Of a stretch of 64,000 nucleotides of DNA, positions 1-13,193 are shown in pieces. The DNA comes from Allacma fusca. Taxonomy: Eukaryota; Arthropoda; Collembola; Symphypleona; Sminthuridae. The notes below the pieces were generated by a model. That model was not told the origin of the DNA and did no database searches. It saw only the letters and a list, made by a program, of their open reading frames with translations. The stretch lies in contig OX359249.1 of assembly GCA_947179485.1 (NCBI GenBank), forward strand, positions 39,914,250-39,978,249, given 5' to 3'. The translations under genes were made by a program, and so were the position numbers. Numbering within the stretch: the stretch's first letter is position 1; each line of letters starts with the position of its first letter.

Positions 1-3000
1 AGTAGGACAACTTCTCTTTTTCCAGCACTCTAAATTTAAAGCCATAAAGATTGTGAATTTAAAGACCATTGATTGTGATTGATGTTGCTGTGCGTACGTT
101 TGATATGTTGGACCTTAAAGATTAGAACAATTGTTAATTTTAAACGAAATTCAAATATATTCCTATTTCATAATTTGTGAGATGTTAGTGAGAACAATCT
201 TCCATGGTGGCCAACATTTGTCACTCTCATGTGTTACATTATTATATACTATGAATACAGAATTATTATAAACACGATGGGAATAAAATAGAATTTATGA
301 ATGAACTTTATTAATCTGTCCCGAGCTCTTCCTGCTTTCCGTTTCCATCTCGAACCCGGTGACAAATCCTCACACAGAGGAGGGGAGGGCGGGGCCTCAC
401 AGAGTGTGACGTCAAAGCGGATCTTCACAATTCTATGATTTTAGCAAACACAGCCGAATGACATGAACTGAAAAATGACAGAAAAGCGGGTCCAGGAAAG
501 AATGCATTTTTTAATTTAGAACTCCACAACAATTGATTGCATAATTATCAACAATACTAATTATGACAACTCCTGATTGAGAATTCCAAGCCCCCCTTTA
601 TGTCTTGACTGTAATTTGAGTTAATGTAAAGTATACTACGAAGGAATAATCATATTTTGTCATGAATAATTGAGTTTCTCTGCACTTGGTCTTAAAAAAA
701 ATTAAACATTCATAATTAATTACTTATGCTTCATGTTGGGCTTGAGGATACATGGCAAAAATCATTGTAGCAAGTACATAGGGAGGGAATTCTTTCTCAT
801 TAATTTCTGTTTCCATAAGTTTCTTATCCTCAAGAGTACGGAATATTACGGTGCATAATAAATTACTAAATCATTACACTTATAAGTTGGAACAACTATT
901 CACTAATTAAAACTGAGCTGAAACTTGGATGAGACTGAGCCACTCCATAAATAACAATGATGAGGAGGAAGTTCCATGATGACGTCACGCGTTTAATTTT
1001 ATTTCGTGCGGTTTAGCTCTTACGGGGATTGACACTACCATATCTACACCGGTTCTATTTACCATGTTCCATGTGAACATTTCCTTTCATTCCAAAATTG
1101 GATCTTTCATTCAAATCATTACTTTTAGCACTTTTTCCCCTACCTTTCTATTTTTATGAACGTGTGCCAAGGGAACTTGAATATCCTGATGTCTCTATGC
1201 CCTCCGTCTTTCCCCATGTTATGAGATGTCACTTGATGGAGTCTATTCCAGGAACCAAGAATCGAGCAGGAACATAGTTATCCGCGGGGCAGATAGAAGT
1301 CAGAGTACGTTACGAACAGAAAAGGTTCTTATTGGTGCCAATTTCAGATTCAATGCTTTCAAGTTTTCAAAGCAGTCAAACTTTGCATCCGAAATGGTGT
1401 AACAATTCATGAGTCAGACATATAGTCACACTATGGAATAGTACATGTGCCGTTTGGCTCTACTTTGGAACATCTGTGCATATACATATAATGTAGGCAT
1501 ATGTGCAATATTCAAGCATAACTTAGTAAGTGTATGATCAATCAAATGCATGCGTTGAATCCCTGCACAATGCAGAATAAATAGAAAGTCTCCGGGAAAG
1601 CATCTGCGGAAGATTGTCACTTAGGGCAAGTGCTAGTATAAAAGTGGACATTATTTACTCCGGCAGTCTTATTACAAAAGGCAACATGTAGGAAACTTAG
1701 GAACTGGTATGGTTGAACTCCTTAATCGAAATAAGTTTCACACATATAGGTATGTACATACGCAACATACGTGTGCAGTGCACTTTTACACTAACACACA
1801 CGAGACAGTGACTCACCCTCGAGAAACTTTCCTCCCGTAATTTTCTATCGGAGCTAGTCAAGTAGAAGGGAAAAAGGACTTACGTTTTACGTTGCTGTGA
1901 GTTTCTCCTCAAAGAATACCTAACATGATTACATACCTCTCTAAAACAGTGCTATGGCGTATACTTAATTTATAGTATACATAAGAACCTTTTTTTTTTG
2001 TACTCCTCTCAAGCTGACAGATAGTGTCATACCCTGAACAATACATGCTACACTCACTGGACCCTTTGGCTGACACCAAAGTGTGGAATATTGAGCGCTG
2101 GTTTATAGACGATAGATGATGCATGCCATTGTCTCCGCCGGAACTTGGGAGTCTTGTAATATCAGTGGGAGCACGGCGCCGAGGGCTGTATGAGACATGG
2201 TCTAGAAATATTTTGCTGATATTTCTATAATTTACTTGTAATTGACACTATGTACATATCAGAGAGTCCCAGGCTGAGCGAGAGTTGCATTACGAAACAA
2301 TTAAGAGTAAATTGAATTAATTCGGAATTTGGGGCGAAGAAGAGTTGGGAGAGCGGTTGTCGACATCCGTAAAGAGTAATCTATCAAACTATCACTCGGG
2401 TGAGGCTAAAGGAGCAAGGAGACTCGGAGAGACGGATTCTTGCATACATTATGTGCGCACTTTGAGGGAAATGCTTTTAGCCATTGTCTCATGCAGTAAC
2501 TCACAATCAGTCTCTACTAGTCCCTATGGATATACAGTAGAGAGGGAGACTTGCATTTCCCAGCAATTCGACTTGATGCTTTTGGAAGTAGAACTTTGCC
2601 AAGCAATCATTTTGTGTCTGGTGCTTTGAGCCAGGGAACTTGTTTATTTCGTTAGATTGTTTCGGAAATTATCCACGAGTTTAGATTCTCTTTCCGTTCA
2701 CTCTTATTTAGTCATCCCTCAGTATTACCTATATAGGAAAGATACTCAAAACAAAATAATAATGTAAGTTTGAGTCAACTTGGTATTTCCTGGCGAGGGA
2801 AGGAAAGGAGACGAACGGGCAGATTTTCTTCGTGAGTAAACACTTGTCCGCTATCATTATGGATGTATGGCAGCTGCTGGGTCTCTAGGACTTGAGTTCT
2901 CGGCAGTATATACATATACTGGAGGTCATCTTCCTCCTTTCTTTCCCCAGTTAATGTAACGTGGCTTCCCTGAGAACGTGCTCTCCGATTTTGTTTACAC

Positions 3001-4427
3001 CGGATACGTGAGTGGGCATACGAGCATATATGAGGGCATATGTTTCTTGGAGAGGTGCAGGAAGTAAATTACCTCAAAGTAGGTATAAAAAGTAGGTATA
3101 TGTAATAAGGTTCATATATCTTATCTATGTATAATCATTACACCACAGACGTTCCACTGCCTCACATCTGCAAGGAGCAGGATGACGTAGCCGTACTTGT
3201 TTTTTATTATTAGTATTACGACTTTTAACTTTCATGGCAAATTACGGTTTCATTTTATGACCTGAATACTTGATAAAGGTAATACAATGAAAGGAGGAAA
3301 AGTACGTCGTTTGGTGGCATGCACCTTATTCCGATAATCCCGTTTTGCATTCATTCCATTCATTGGGGTCTCGAAAAACTTTATTAACTTTTATCTCTCG
3401 CTTCTGGTCGGCGTCCCTCTCCGTGTCTCCCTTTTCTTCTCATTGCTCCAATATAATATACCTTAACTCAGATTTTAGTAGATACCTATAGGAAGGCAGG
3501 AATCTGCCTCTCAGTCCCACTCCATTGTACTGAGTGAGACTGAAGACCGCAAACCAATATCATTGTCACGGTTGATTATAAAACAAGAACCGACCGATGA
3601 TTGACAATAGAAAGCGGAAATGGTAATTAGCTCTATCCTTTTTTTTCCCTTTCAAAAATTTTTGCACCATCACAATTATTTCCCGAAGTCACTTCATTGT
3701 GTGAAAGCAATGGACTTTGAGAGTGATTTTTATGTAACCGTGAATTAAATTAAGGGATCATTTCTTGATTACCTTCTAAAATGGGAATTGCATTGAGTTA
3801 TCTAGTGACTTGTGAATTGTGGAGCCAAGTCAGCTGTTAGTATGTAACTTCAGCCCTGCTGCAGATATGATTCAATATTAGTTCAATAGGAATTCTACCT
3901 TGTTATAATATTCCAAGTCCTTAGAGATTGAATACAACAGTAGGACCCATTGGGCTTTCGTTGAGAAATGACTTCCGCATCAAGGAAAGTCCTATACGTG
4001 CATAATTTGAGAGTGAGAGAGAGAGAGAGAGACAGAGAAGTGCAATGCTTATTATAAAATAAAAACAGGTTGGTTCGTGCAGTTACATTAAAAGGATTTG
4101 AATTACATCTACTGTGAGCACCTCCTATCTCCTTAACCTCCAATGAAGTTTTGATAAAGGAAGGGTGATTTTAATCATTTTAAAAACAATACCAATTAAC
4201 CTTGTGTAAACTCCGAAAGGAAATGGGATCACGCTTGTGAGAGGAATAAGATGATCCCGTACGCATGATTTCAATGGGTTAAACTTGATTCAAACTACAA
4301 CTCATTTAAGCTTGCAATGGAACAACGTGCGTATCTATTGTCTGTGGAAAATTCTATTCGATACAATTATTCTATTCTATAGTTGATTGATTCCAGGGAG
4401 GGAATCCATGTAATCAATGTTTACATG
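1..4427. other. No supported gene
   Basis: AT-rich sequence with scattered short open frames of accidental composition. Apart from the (GA)n tract at 4009 I see no splice-bounded coding piece. A plus-strand frame at 2345-2629 reads moderately well but has no ATG near its beginning and no domain. Confidence 0.5.
4009..4037. repeat. (GA)n microsatellite
   Basis: An interrupted GA run with one gt and one ca interruption. Confidence 0.85.
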
Positions 4428-4748
4428 TTTATTCACAAGGTGAATAAACCCTTAAAAAGTTTTCGAACTCATGAGAGAAATAACATGTAGGAACAAATGG
4501 TAACTCAGGCAATATTGGAGCATCCATAATAAACCAGTAGTACTCGTAATAAAAAAGGCTATATAAAAGTTTTACAGGTTGTGGAAAAATAACAAAATAA
4601 TAGTGTTTGGAAAAGATCACCAAACCTGAGAATCCCTGCAAATCCGAACCCAAGAGTAGAGTGAGTTCGCGGAGGCTGCCAAAAAGCCATTGAATGTTCC
4701 CAAAATTAGAAAGTAACAGATTCAAATAATCGATACCGTCAGCACGCT
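4428..4748 (-). other. Probable 3' UTR and polyadenylation signal of the Ly6-like gene
   Basis: About 320 bases lie between the stop codon at 4749 and an AATAAA hexamer read on the minus strand at 4433-4428. A second reading frame stays open across this stretch, but it overlaps the Ly6 C-terminus out of phase and its composition looks accidental. A small spliced exon pair inside it cannot be excluded. Confidence 0.45.
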
Positions 4749-5883
4749 TTAGTACCGACGCTGAAAAAGGATTAGAATCATTGCAGCCAGTGGTGAGGTT
4801 AGAGAGAATGGTGGGAATATTGTTGATGACGTGTTGCATCTATCACTCTTACACACACACAATTCCTTGATGTAGACGCCAATTTTTTGTTTATAGCAGC
4901 CTTTCTGGATGGTGGTTTTCTTATTGACGCTTCGCACAACTCCACAGAATCGGGTTTCATTCCAGAGAACATTGTTACCTTACACAAGAGAGATCACCGG
5001 TAAAATCTCTGAGGATGAACGACACTGAGTAAGGTCATGTCCAACAGTGGATGCACTTCTCATCCATTATAAATTTGTCATCAGGCTCAAGCCCTTGCAA
5101 CAAGATAATGAATTCATTCGTACCTTCGGAATCGGCCAAAAAGTAGGAATATTTTATGCAAGAGGAAGTTCTCACGCAGTAGATCTCATAATTATTGGCA
5201 TTCGCGAATTTCTCTAGCTCAGTGATATTTGGACGAGCTCCTCTCTTTTTGTTTTGATCTGCAATAGTAAAAACAATGCACAAATATAAATCCCTTTCCT
5301 TCCAACGATATATCCAATGGAATCAATTATTTACATAAACAAACTGGAAATATTAAAAACTTAATTTACTGGTGAAAACAATTGGGAGCTTGCAAGGTTC
5401 CTTTGAGCCGGATGTTTTGACGTACTTATCACAGGTGAAGTTGGTATTTCCATCATCAAATTTAGTACCTGGCCATGTGTACTGATAACAGCAACTTCCT
5501 ATCCTCATACAGTCTTGTAAATTACTTGAAGTAGGTTTCACTGGCGTTCCTGGAGAGGCTTCTGTTGTTGTAACCGATACGGTCTCTCCGGCTCCTGAAA
5601 ATTTAATCAAGGTCTCCTATTTCACAATGGGGCATAGTACAGTATAGAAATTGCATTTGGGAAAAGAATTACAAAAATTTGTCCGTTACACCCGATTTGA
5701 ATATCTATAGCAAAATCTCCATCCCTTCTTACGTATAACGTCCATGACATGGTGCTCTCCATGAGGATGGGAAACTGTAAGCTCGTAGGTATTTCCTGTC
5801 CGAGCGAAGTCACTTCCAAAAGCCCAAGTACTCAGAGACAGGAAAGAGCACGAGATTAAAAATATTTTTAAATTCAATTCCAT
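4749..5883 (-). CDS. Ly6/three-finger (Quiver/Sleepless-like) GPI-anchored secreted protein, 4 exons
   Basis: Exons on the minus strand are 5883-5733, 5594-5370, 5258-5046 and 4978-4749 (819 nt, 272 aa). All three introns (138, 111 and 67 nt) are in phase 1. Acceptors are good at exons 2 and 3 (TTTTCAG, TATTGCAG). Donors are GTAAGA and GTAAAT for introns 1 and 2; the third donor (GTTGGA) is weak. Residues 1-24 form a signal peptide with hydrophobic core IFLISCSFLSL. A Ser/Thr/Pro linker follows, then a Cys-rich region. Residues 208-245 carry the Ly6 end signature: FCGVVRSV, GC, then LCVCKSDRCN. After that Asn, residues 246-272 are a hydrophobic tail (SPLAAMILILF) ending QRRY, as expected of a GPI signal. 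The mature part has 14 cysteines, an even number that supports the exon 3-4 join, and N-glycosylation sequons NFT, NIT and NET. Family members act at the cell surface, often on ion channels or receptors; the target here is unknown. The protein is longer than typical single Ly6 domains. Confidence 0.72.
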
Positions 5884-6109
5884 GACTTCAACTTATAGAT
5901 AATTATATGTAAGAGTGCGTTCTGTTTAGTATAGCTTCACTATTTTCCGGATGTCAAATTTTACAATCTACTATTGTCACAATGAAAAAGGAGCAATTGT
6001 GACATCGGTGCAGAAACAATCCCATTCGGAAAAAATCAGTTGAGACTTCCAGGTAAATACTAAAGTAATCAAGGCTTTGTATCCATACGTTACGAATTAC
6101 TTGGGATTT

Positions 6110-6127
6110 ATAACATGATCATGTTAT
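6110..6127. repeat. Perfect 18-bp palindrome
   Basis: The sequence ataacatgatcatgttat equals its own reverse complement. It lies about 230 bases upstream of the start of the minus-strand Ly6-like gene, so it could be a dimeric protein binding site. This is inference only. Confidence 0.85.
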
Positions 6128-7729
6128 CATACCAGACTGAAGGCTTATCTCCACAGAGGATTCCCTTATCTGGTTATGCTTTTAGTACCGTTGTGTTTCT
6201 CAGGATTATTTCCTTTTTCTAAATGTGCTTATGGTGTTGCGAATCCAGTGTTGTGGTTGGTTATCAGCGGATGTGATGGACAAGTTTGGTTTGTGTCCAG
6301 TCACAACACTTTTGGCAGGAAGTATACGCCACCATTTTGTAATTAATTGCGAGGACACTTTGGTCGTGCCAATCTTGTTGGATGTTGGACTGACGTCAAA
6401 AATATTTGGAATTTCTCGAACATTTTCAGTCAAAACTTATTTTCCGTAATTATTTTAGCAAAGTCAACAGAATTCGCTTCCCTGCAGTCTGCAGTGCATT
6501 GAAATATGAATGATGAAGCAAAATGATGTCATTAATGTTTTAATCAGGTGACGAAATGCAAGCAAAAGTTTTTCCCGTAGTAGAAGCTTCGGTGTTAAAA
6601 CAAACTATAGTCTTATAACGAGATTTCTACTATTTAATACATTCGTAAATGAAATCTTGATTGATGCTGGCAGGAGAGTAGCACCACAATAGACAATTCG
6701 TACCATCATCAGGCTGAATCGAAGGCTGATTTCGAAACGCATGCTTACATTGTCAATATGCTTTATTAAATATTAGTATGCACGTACAAACTGAAGTTAT
6801 GGGGAATTGTTTGAGACATCGAATGCGGACATTTAGCTTAAAGACCACAAGATGCAAGTTTAGAACAAGGGATATTATTTGTAACTCCATTATCCCCATC
6901 ATATTGCTACGTACAAAATTAGTACACACAATCAAGACATGCTCTCAAGCAAAATGTAATAAAAACCAACGAAGCAAGTCCGGCTAGCAACCTCCTCTCA
7001 TCCAGTCATAAGTAATTCAATAATCAGAAGTTACTCCTCCAAATTCCATTGAGTCTCAGAATGAGAGTGGAAAGACAAAAAAAAAGTAAAAACCCTGCTA
7101 ATTTATCCAAGTCTACCACCTAGAAAGATTCAATCACAATCCGTCGATTACATAATTGGCTCGAACCCCCTGCTAATATCATGCAATTTCTTCTTACCCA
7201 ATGCTCATTGAGAGTCAGTTAGTATTACCATTGTCAATAGGAGCTGTTAGCGTAGTTTGAGCAATTCGCACCACACACAATGACAATTTGTATTTCTCAC
7301 CCAGTGTGACAGAGGTATGCCTCCGTCCCTTGGGATACATCACGGAGGAAATTAATCTTTCAGATTTACTCCGCTCAAGCATTTAATTCCATTCCGGAAC
7401 TATTTTATCAAACTTGGGGATCTTGTCGTACAAAATAAACTCTTATGTTAATTGATTGTTCCTGATCGTAAACAATTGAGCTATTTGATTAAATTGAGTT
7501 TCCTCAACAAGAAAAAGTAGCACGTGTGTGTAGTACGCGTAATCCTATATACAGTACATATACTTTACATGAAAGGAACAGTCATTAAATACAGTAGTTT
7601 TCCCCATAAGTTGAAGCCCCTTACTGAAAGCAAGAGTTGTTAAAGTTATGGCTCTGCCCAAACAATTCCACTACAATTTTTATTGAGCCAACTATAACTT
7701 ATGAATATCAACAGGTCAAGTGTGAAGGT

Positions 7730-7848
7730 TTAGATGCCAACTGTGCAAGTAGATAAAAGTAAAGTTCCGGAATCATGTCCGGTCTCAAAAGGAAAATTAC
7801 AAGTTAGTTCCACTGATCGTCCTGATTCCAGTTCCACCTCTTTAGTAC
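7730..7848 (-). CDS. Candidate short terminal exon with an Ig-like B-strand motif
   Basis: The acceptor TTGCCCATTGCACAG leads in phase 1 to TKEVELESGRSVELTCNFPF, then ETGHDSGTLLLSTCTVGI and a stop. The run VELESGRSVELTCNF fits the B strand and first cysteine of an immunoglobulin domain, but the Trp of strand C and the usual DxxxYxC end are absent. It may be a fragment or chance. Confidence 0.22.
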
Positions 7849-9608
7849 CTGTGCAATGGGCAATGCATCTCTTTGATGTGTAAATGTACTCGTATTTAGA
7901 ACTCACAAAGCATGTCAAAATTATATTGACGAAAGCGATAACACTACGATTGAGATGGGTAACGAGACATAAAATGTAGGAAATGGAGTATCCCTGTATG
8001 TACATACGTATGTGGGGAGCAGTCCTGAGATTATTAAATGTTTTCAATTTGACTGAAAAAAAAACAGCGGATCATCATGACTAGCATATGACTAAAAGTA
8101 GAAGTGAAATGCATTACTCCCCACCAAAACCTTTACTCCTATTGACAAAACAATGAATTCAGAGTAAATTCCAATATTTCAGCTGTCATGAAAGGCTTCT
8201 GTAACAATGCCAGGAACTTAGTATGAACAGACAAGGTGGAATGGTATTCGGTATTGTTGTGTATTATTGATTATTTCATTCACTCTTATCTTATGTTAAG
8301 GGAGGGAAAAGCTACTCTCGCGCTAATCAATTTCCATTAGAAGTCATATAAAAGAAGAAGGCAGTATAGTGACGGTCAAGTTTCCATGTTTCTAATGGAA
8401 TGAATGCTACAAGTGTGAGAAATGAGTGTAGCTGTTGCAAAAAGGTGAACAATGTAAGGCCAAAAGGTTAAAGGTCTGCTGGGGGAAAAAATATGTTTCC
8501 TCGTCTATTTCAGTCTGCTGTGTTACATCAATGGATTAAATTGAAGCCTTTGAGGATGTTCTTTATTTAAGTCCTACTTGTTTACACAATGGTACTGATT
8601 GGAGGATTACTGGAAAAAAAAAGAAATTTAGTTCCTATTTTAATGACCTGCTGGAAAAAGCTTATGGTTTTTTTACTATGGGCAAGTCAGTGTAATTACA
8701 CATGTGTCGTAATTACCTATCTGAAAATCAGGATGATTCTAATTTTCTATGAACCAATTTATTCCTCATTTAATAGGCGGTAAAAAAAACGTGAGGAGCA
8801 AAAATGGGTTTTATTTTTTACACTTCGGGGACGATGTAACGCAAGACAGATTTTTTCAGAGGGTTTTTTTTGTGCCAACCAGGATCACGCTAATGCTAAC
8901 GAGGTTACTGGGCCCTGACAATTTGCTTGCTTTAATCAGAGGTATCTGTTTGCAATTTTAATTGTAAAAAATGATTGGCAATTCATTTTTTGTTCACAAT
9001 GGACATTCTGGCACTTGCATTAATAGTTCTTTATGGACATTAATCTGTCTAATCAGGAGAGGAGGAGTTGTGATTAGAGAATTAACTTTTTTCCCTTTTT
9101 TATTTACCCAAGTTCACACCTTGTGAATTACTGCTAATTTTTTTTCATTCACAATACCAGGTGAGAAGATATCCGTGCATATGATTTTCCTTTACGGAGT
9201 CCCAGCTAGTCCTAAGGACACGAAATTACCTTTGACGTATGGAGACTGTAGTTCGCTCCTCCTGTGACGAGCTAACAATGAGACGGCAACTCCTGTGACA
9301 AATTAACAAACAAAGGTGTTGACTAATGTAATAAATTGGAACTGTTGTAAAAAGCTCAAGAATGACAGGCTTCGATTAATTTTGATTGGAGAAGAGAAAC
9401 GTTTGTCAACTTTACTTACATTAGTGCCTACAACAGATATTGACTATTCATATTATTGCAACATTATCCATCAGAGAGGGAAATAGTAAGTTATTCCCAT
9501 ATTTAATCTTATAATAGGAGATACATATATACACATATGTAATTATAACTACAGTCACATGCAAAGTGTGGGGGTACATTACTGGCTGCTAACATTGTTG
9601 GAGATTTG

Positions 9609-11003
9609 CTATAATTTTATGTACTCAGACTCAGCAGGACCGCAGATACATCCTGTCCCTGGCTTTTTGCTCGACATTCTTGCACTTCTAAACCCATCAA
9701 TTGAAGAGACTGGATGTTTCTTTAAGTAACAATCTGACCATGGAAACAAAGCATTCATAAGAATAGAAGAGACAACTGAATCGAGATCATGATCCGGAAC
9801 AAAGCTCCCTGTGTTCAAATGGGATAAGTCTAGATATCATGTGGTGGTGCCTTGGATCTTCGTCAGCACATATGTACATATCGTGTAGGCAGGGAGTTCT
9901 ACAGCCATTTGCTTTCCTTTGGACTTTTCGGCAGCTGCTGAAACCTGACATTGTCAAATGCCTCCAGTAACTGCCTCTGACGTCATCCCTGTATCTAAAG
10001 TTAGCTCCCAAATAAATGTGTAATCCTCAAAGGAGGATTAATTTCACGGGGGAAAGATTAGAAATTGCGTGGGAATCATCAACATAAGATATGATTAGCT
10101 AAAATTTCACATTTCTGATTAACGCTGACCATCTTACGCAACAATTTAATTTCCCTTCATAACTGCACCTATATAGGCACACCATTGTGAGGGGTCTGTG
10201 TGAACAAACTGTTGTTTATCAGCATTGTTTGATTTGTACAGTTGGAATGATTCGTTAGAACGGGGATGATAATAAATGACGAAGAAGAACGAGTGTTACT
10301 TCATTCGAGTCTTTTTCAGGAGCTATTTTGGTAAGTTATTTTTGTATTTGAGACAACGCCTAGCTCTTCAGTACTTTCTTTAGCTCTGCCGTGGTCATCA
10401 TCATAGGGTAATAAGTCACACAGAGGTATAATTATAATGAGAAAAAAATATGAAGAGGAAAAAAAAAATTCCTGTCAACCTGTATGAAAGCCCTATAATA
10501 CATGAGCCTTCAAAATCCTTAATCGCCATTGAGCAGCATGAAAATCAGTGGGAGTGAATTGGGAAATTGAAGAAATGATCATTGACGGAGAGAATAGATG
10601 AAATGACGACTCACAGACTTTTATTTGTCGATGTTGATAGGATGCTGTGGAAGGAAGGTCAAATTCGTATTGTTTTATGTTATGAGTAAAGGTCTCAAAA
10701 ACCTGTCTCAATACAGAACAGACGAGTTCGGGGGGTAGTAAATACAGAGATGGTTATATACAGGTAGGTATTTTGTGCCATTGTCATATCCTGCATCTGT
10801 ATACTCAAATAAGCTAAAATTCCCATTGCATGCCAAAGGCTTAGGATAGAATGGCGGCAGGACAAATAAGTATCGTGTTTCCAGCCCGGAAGACCCACCA
10901 ACGCAATTTCATAGTCAGTTCCATTGTTTAAATTTACCTCACGCAACTGACTGTGAGTGAAGGAGAGACACGAATGAATGGAGAGGATTTGCTTCTCAAA
11001 CAA
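9609..11003 (-). other. Cluster of consecutive minus-strand open frames, possible decayed gene
   Basis: Four open frames follow one another on the minus strand: 11003-10695, 10711-10493, 10011-9787 and 9818-9609. The last two overlap in different frames and both read as plausible protein: GANFRYRDDVRGSYWRHLTM, then CRTPCLHDMYICADEDPR in one, and SIDGFRSARMSSKKPGTGCI, then CGPAESEYIKL in the other. An intervening frameshift or a missed small intron would be needed to join them. No start context, splice pair or domain is convincing. Confidence 0.2.
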
Positions 11004-13193
11004 TTACCATTGGAATTCGAGTAACTTCAATGTGACTGGAGGAGGACCATGAACATTTTCAAGTAATGAACCTCAAAATCTTGAGCATTTTCTTCAAATC
11101 TTCTCCTGCTAATTGTAAATTGTAACCCTCACGATATCAGCCCACGCGCAATCAAATTAAATACCAATTTTGTAAACCATAACATGACACGTTTCTGAAC
11201 TTTTATCTTATACTTTTAATTTTATGTATCTATACATAACGATACTCCACAAATATTCTTATTATTTTCATATCAGACTATAATTTTCAGAAACATCTGA
11301 GATTTATGTAGATATGTACCTAAGTACTAATTTCTGTGACCATAAAGTAACCGTGAGGAGGTAGCATTCGGACGGGGCCCAACAGCTTTGAAGGGGAAAA
11401 AAGAGCTTACCAGAACAGGAATGATTTTCAAGAGAATGGGATCGATCTTGTACAGTCCGTCACACTACTAATTGAAACTTACATTTTTTTTCATGCTGTA
11501 CCCTGAAAACCAGAAGTGGTTTTGAACATGTTGAAACACACCATACTTCCTGCTATAAGTTATGGCTTCTGACTAAACACAGACAATTCAATGAGTCAAG
11601 TTCTGAGCACCAACCTTTCACTGGAGTAATTATGAAGTGCTATTTCGTGTAGTGACATGTATGACAAATATCATGTTTCACAAATTTTGCTTGCTACAGC
11701 AAATTCCTGAGTCTGTAAAACATTTGTCAGTACACTTGTGGAAAGTATAGGGAAACATTGTTACTGCTGAGTTACTCATTGAGTGATTGCAACTGATGCT
11801 GGGATTTATCTCTTATTTGCATACATAAAAACCTTAATGAGTATTGGTAATGAACTCATTAGAAGCTACATATTTGTCAGTTAATAGCTTTGACATAAAT
11901 AATTTTTAATTAGGAAAAACTACCTGGTTTTGTCACCGTCTGTCCCTTTGCAAATATTTTGACAGTAAAGTTTCTAGAATCTGGAAATGTTTAAAAACTC
12001 CAGTTGAAGGACTTCCAACCTTTTTTTTAGGGAAAATGAGAACTGAAATATATTTTTTTAACAAAACAAGAAGGTATAGAAAGACAAGAAAAAAATACAT
12101 GTGCAGGTTAACATGTACACACACAGGATGAATGGTTTCAAAGAGGTGAGCCAATTCAGGCATTATTATTTTATAAATGACATTCCAATTTTAAATAAGC
12201 AGTAAAAATAATTTTTTTATTATTTAACTATCTAGCAATTTTAATGTAGCCTTCTGAATTGGAATAAATTTCACAATATGGGTAAAAATTGTAATTAAAA
12301 AATCTAGGATCTCTTTCTTTAATGTTCAAGAATAATAATTGCAGGAATTGAAATCCAACTTTACAGTAGGCTCTAAGCCCTTGACCTAATTTAATGAAAG
12401 AGAAGATAGTAGATTTTCTTGGAAATTAAATGTTGAATACGATACATCATTTTCTATTCCTCATTTGTTCAGTTTCTACGAAGATACGGAAAGTATCACA
12501 AAACTTTTCAAATTATTGGCAAATGCAAATTTATTCACAACTGACGGATGGCAGAGCACCATGTAAAGGGAACGGGCAGAGTGAATCCGTGCTATTCGAT
12601 GGCGTGGTTTTTGCTATGATCAAACAAGTATCCCAAAATAAATGTGAAGCTACAAAAGCAATACCGTAGGCTGTAGTAATTGTATGCGGACGCAACAACC
12701 CGTGAAATTAATTAACACCTTGTGCTGTCCTCATTGTGCATAAAATTCAATAATAACAATAATCATAATTCTCTGCTTTCATTCACCCAGTTTTAGCCTT
12801 GGCTCCCTCCCAAATCTGACGGCGGACTTTTGCAACGTCATATAAGAATATTAAGTTTATATTCCCTTTACCTCCCTCCCTCCTTATGTGCTATAAAAAT
12901 AGCTCCAACATGTCAATTGTACATATTTACATACTCTTGAATCTCTTCTGGTTAGCCAGGCAGTAAATTGACATTGGAATTTAAATAGGCATATATATAA
13001 ATACTACTAAACCTACTTCATGTTTGCTCTGATCAAGACAGTAGCTACATAATGTTGAACCTGAATTTCGGAGGTATTTAATCCCACACATGCAATTGAC
13101 TACATATGAGGGGAGCAAGGGAGATATGTAATTTCAATGTGATCATGAGATTTCCTATTTGGTTGTCCTACCAGAATAATGTTTTAGATTAGG

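Noticed and set aside
300-372. GGGTTCGAG-type B-box word on the minus strand
   Set aside because: No A box, no T-arm pairing and no acceptor stem, so it is not a tRNA gene.
4429-4839. 136-codon minus-strand frame overlapping the Ly6-like gene
   Set aside because: It is out of frame with the Ly6 C-terminus and GPI tail over its first part and runs through the AT-rich 3' UTR. The composition is unconvincing.
5622-5819. Alternative frame over exon 1 of the Ly6-like gene
   Set aside because: It is a shadow of the signal-peptide exon; it lacks a start and does not join exon 2 in phase.
7141-7200. GGGTTCGAGCC B-box-like word on the minus strand
   Set aside because: The T-arm does not pair and no A box lies at the right distance.
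11310-11345. Partial match to a conserved arthropod miRNA seed (taagtacta)
   Set aside because: Only part of the mature sequence matches, and there is no hairpin around it.
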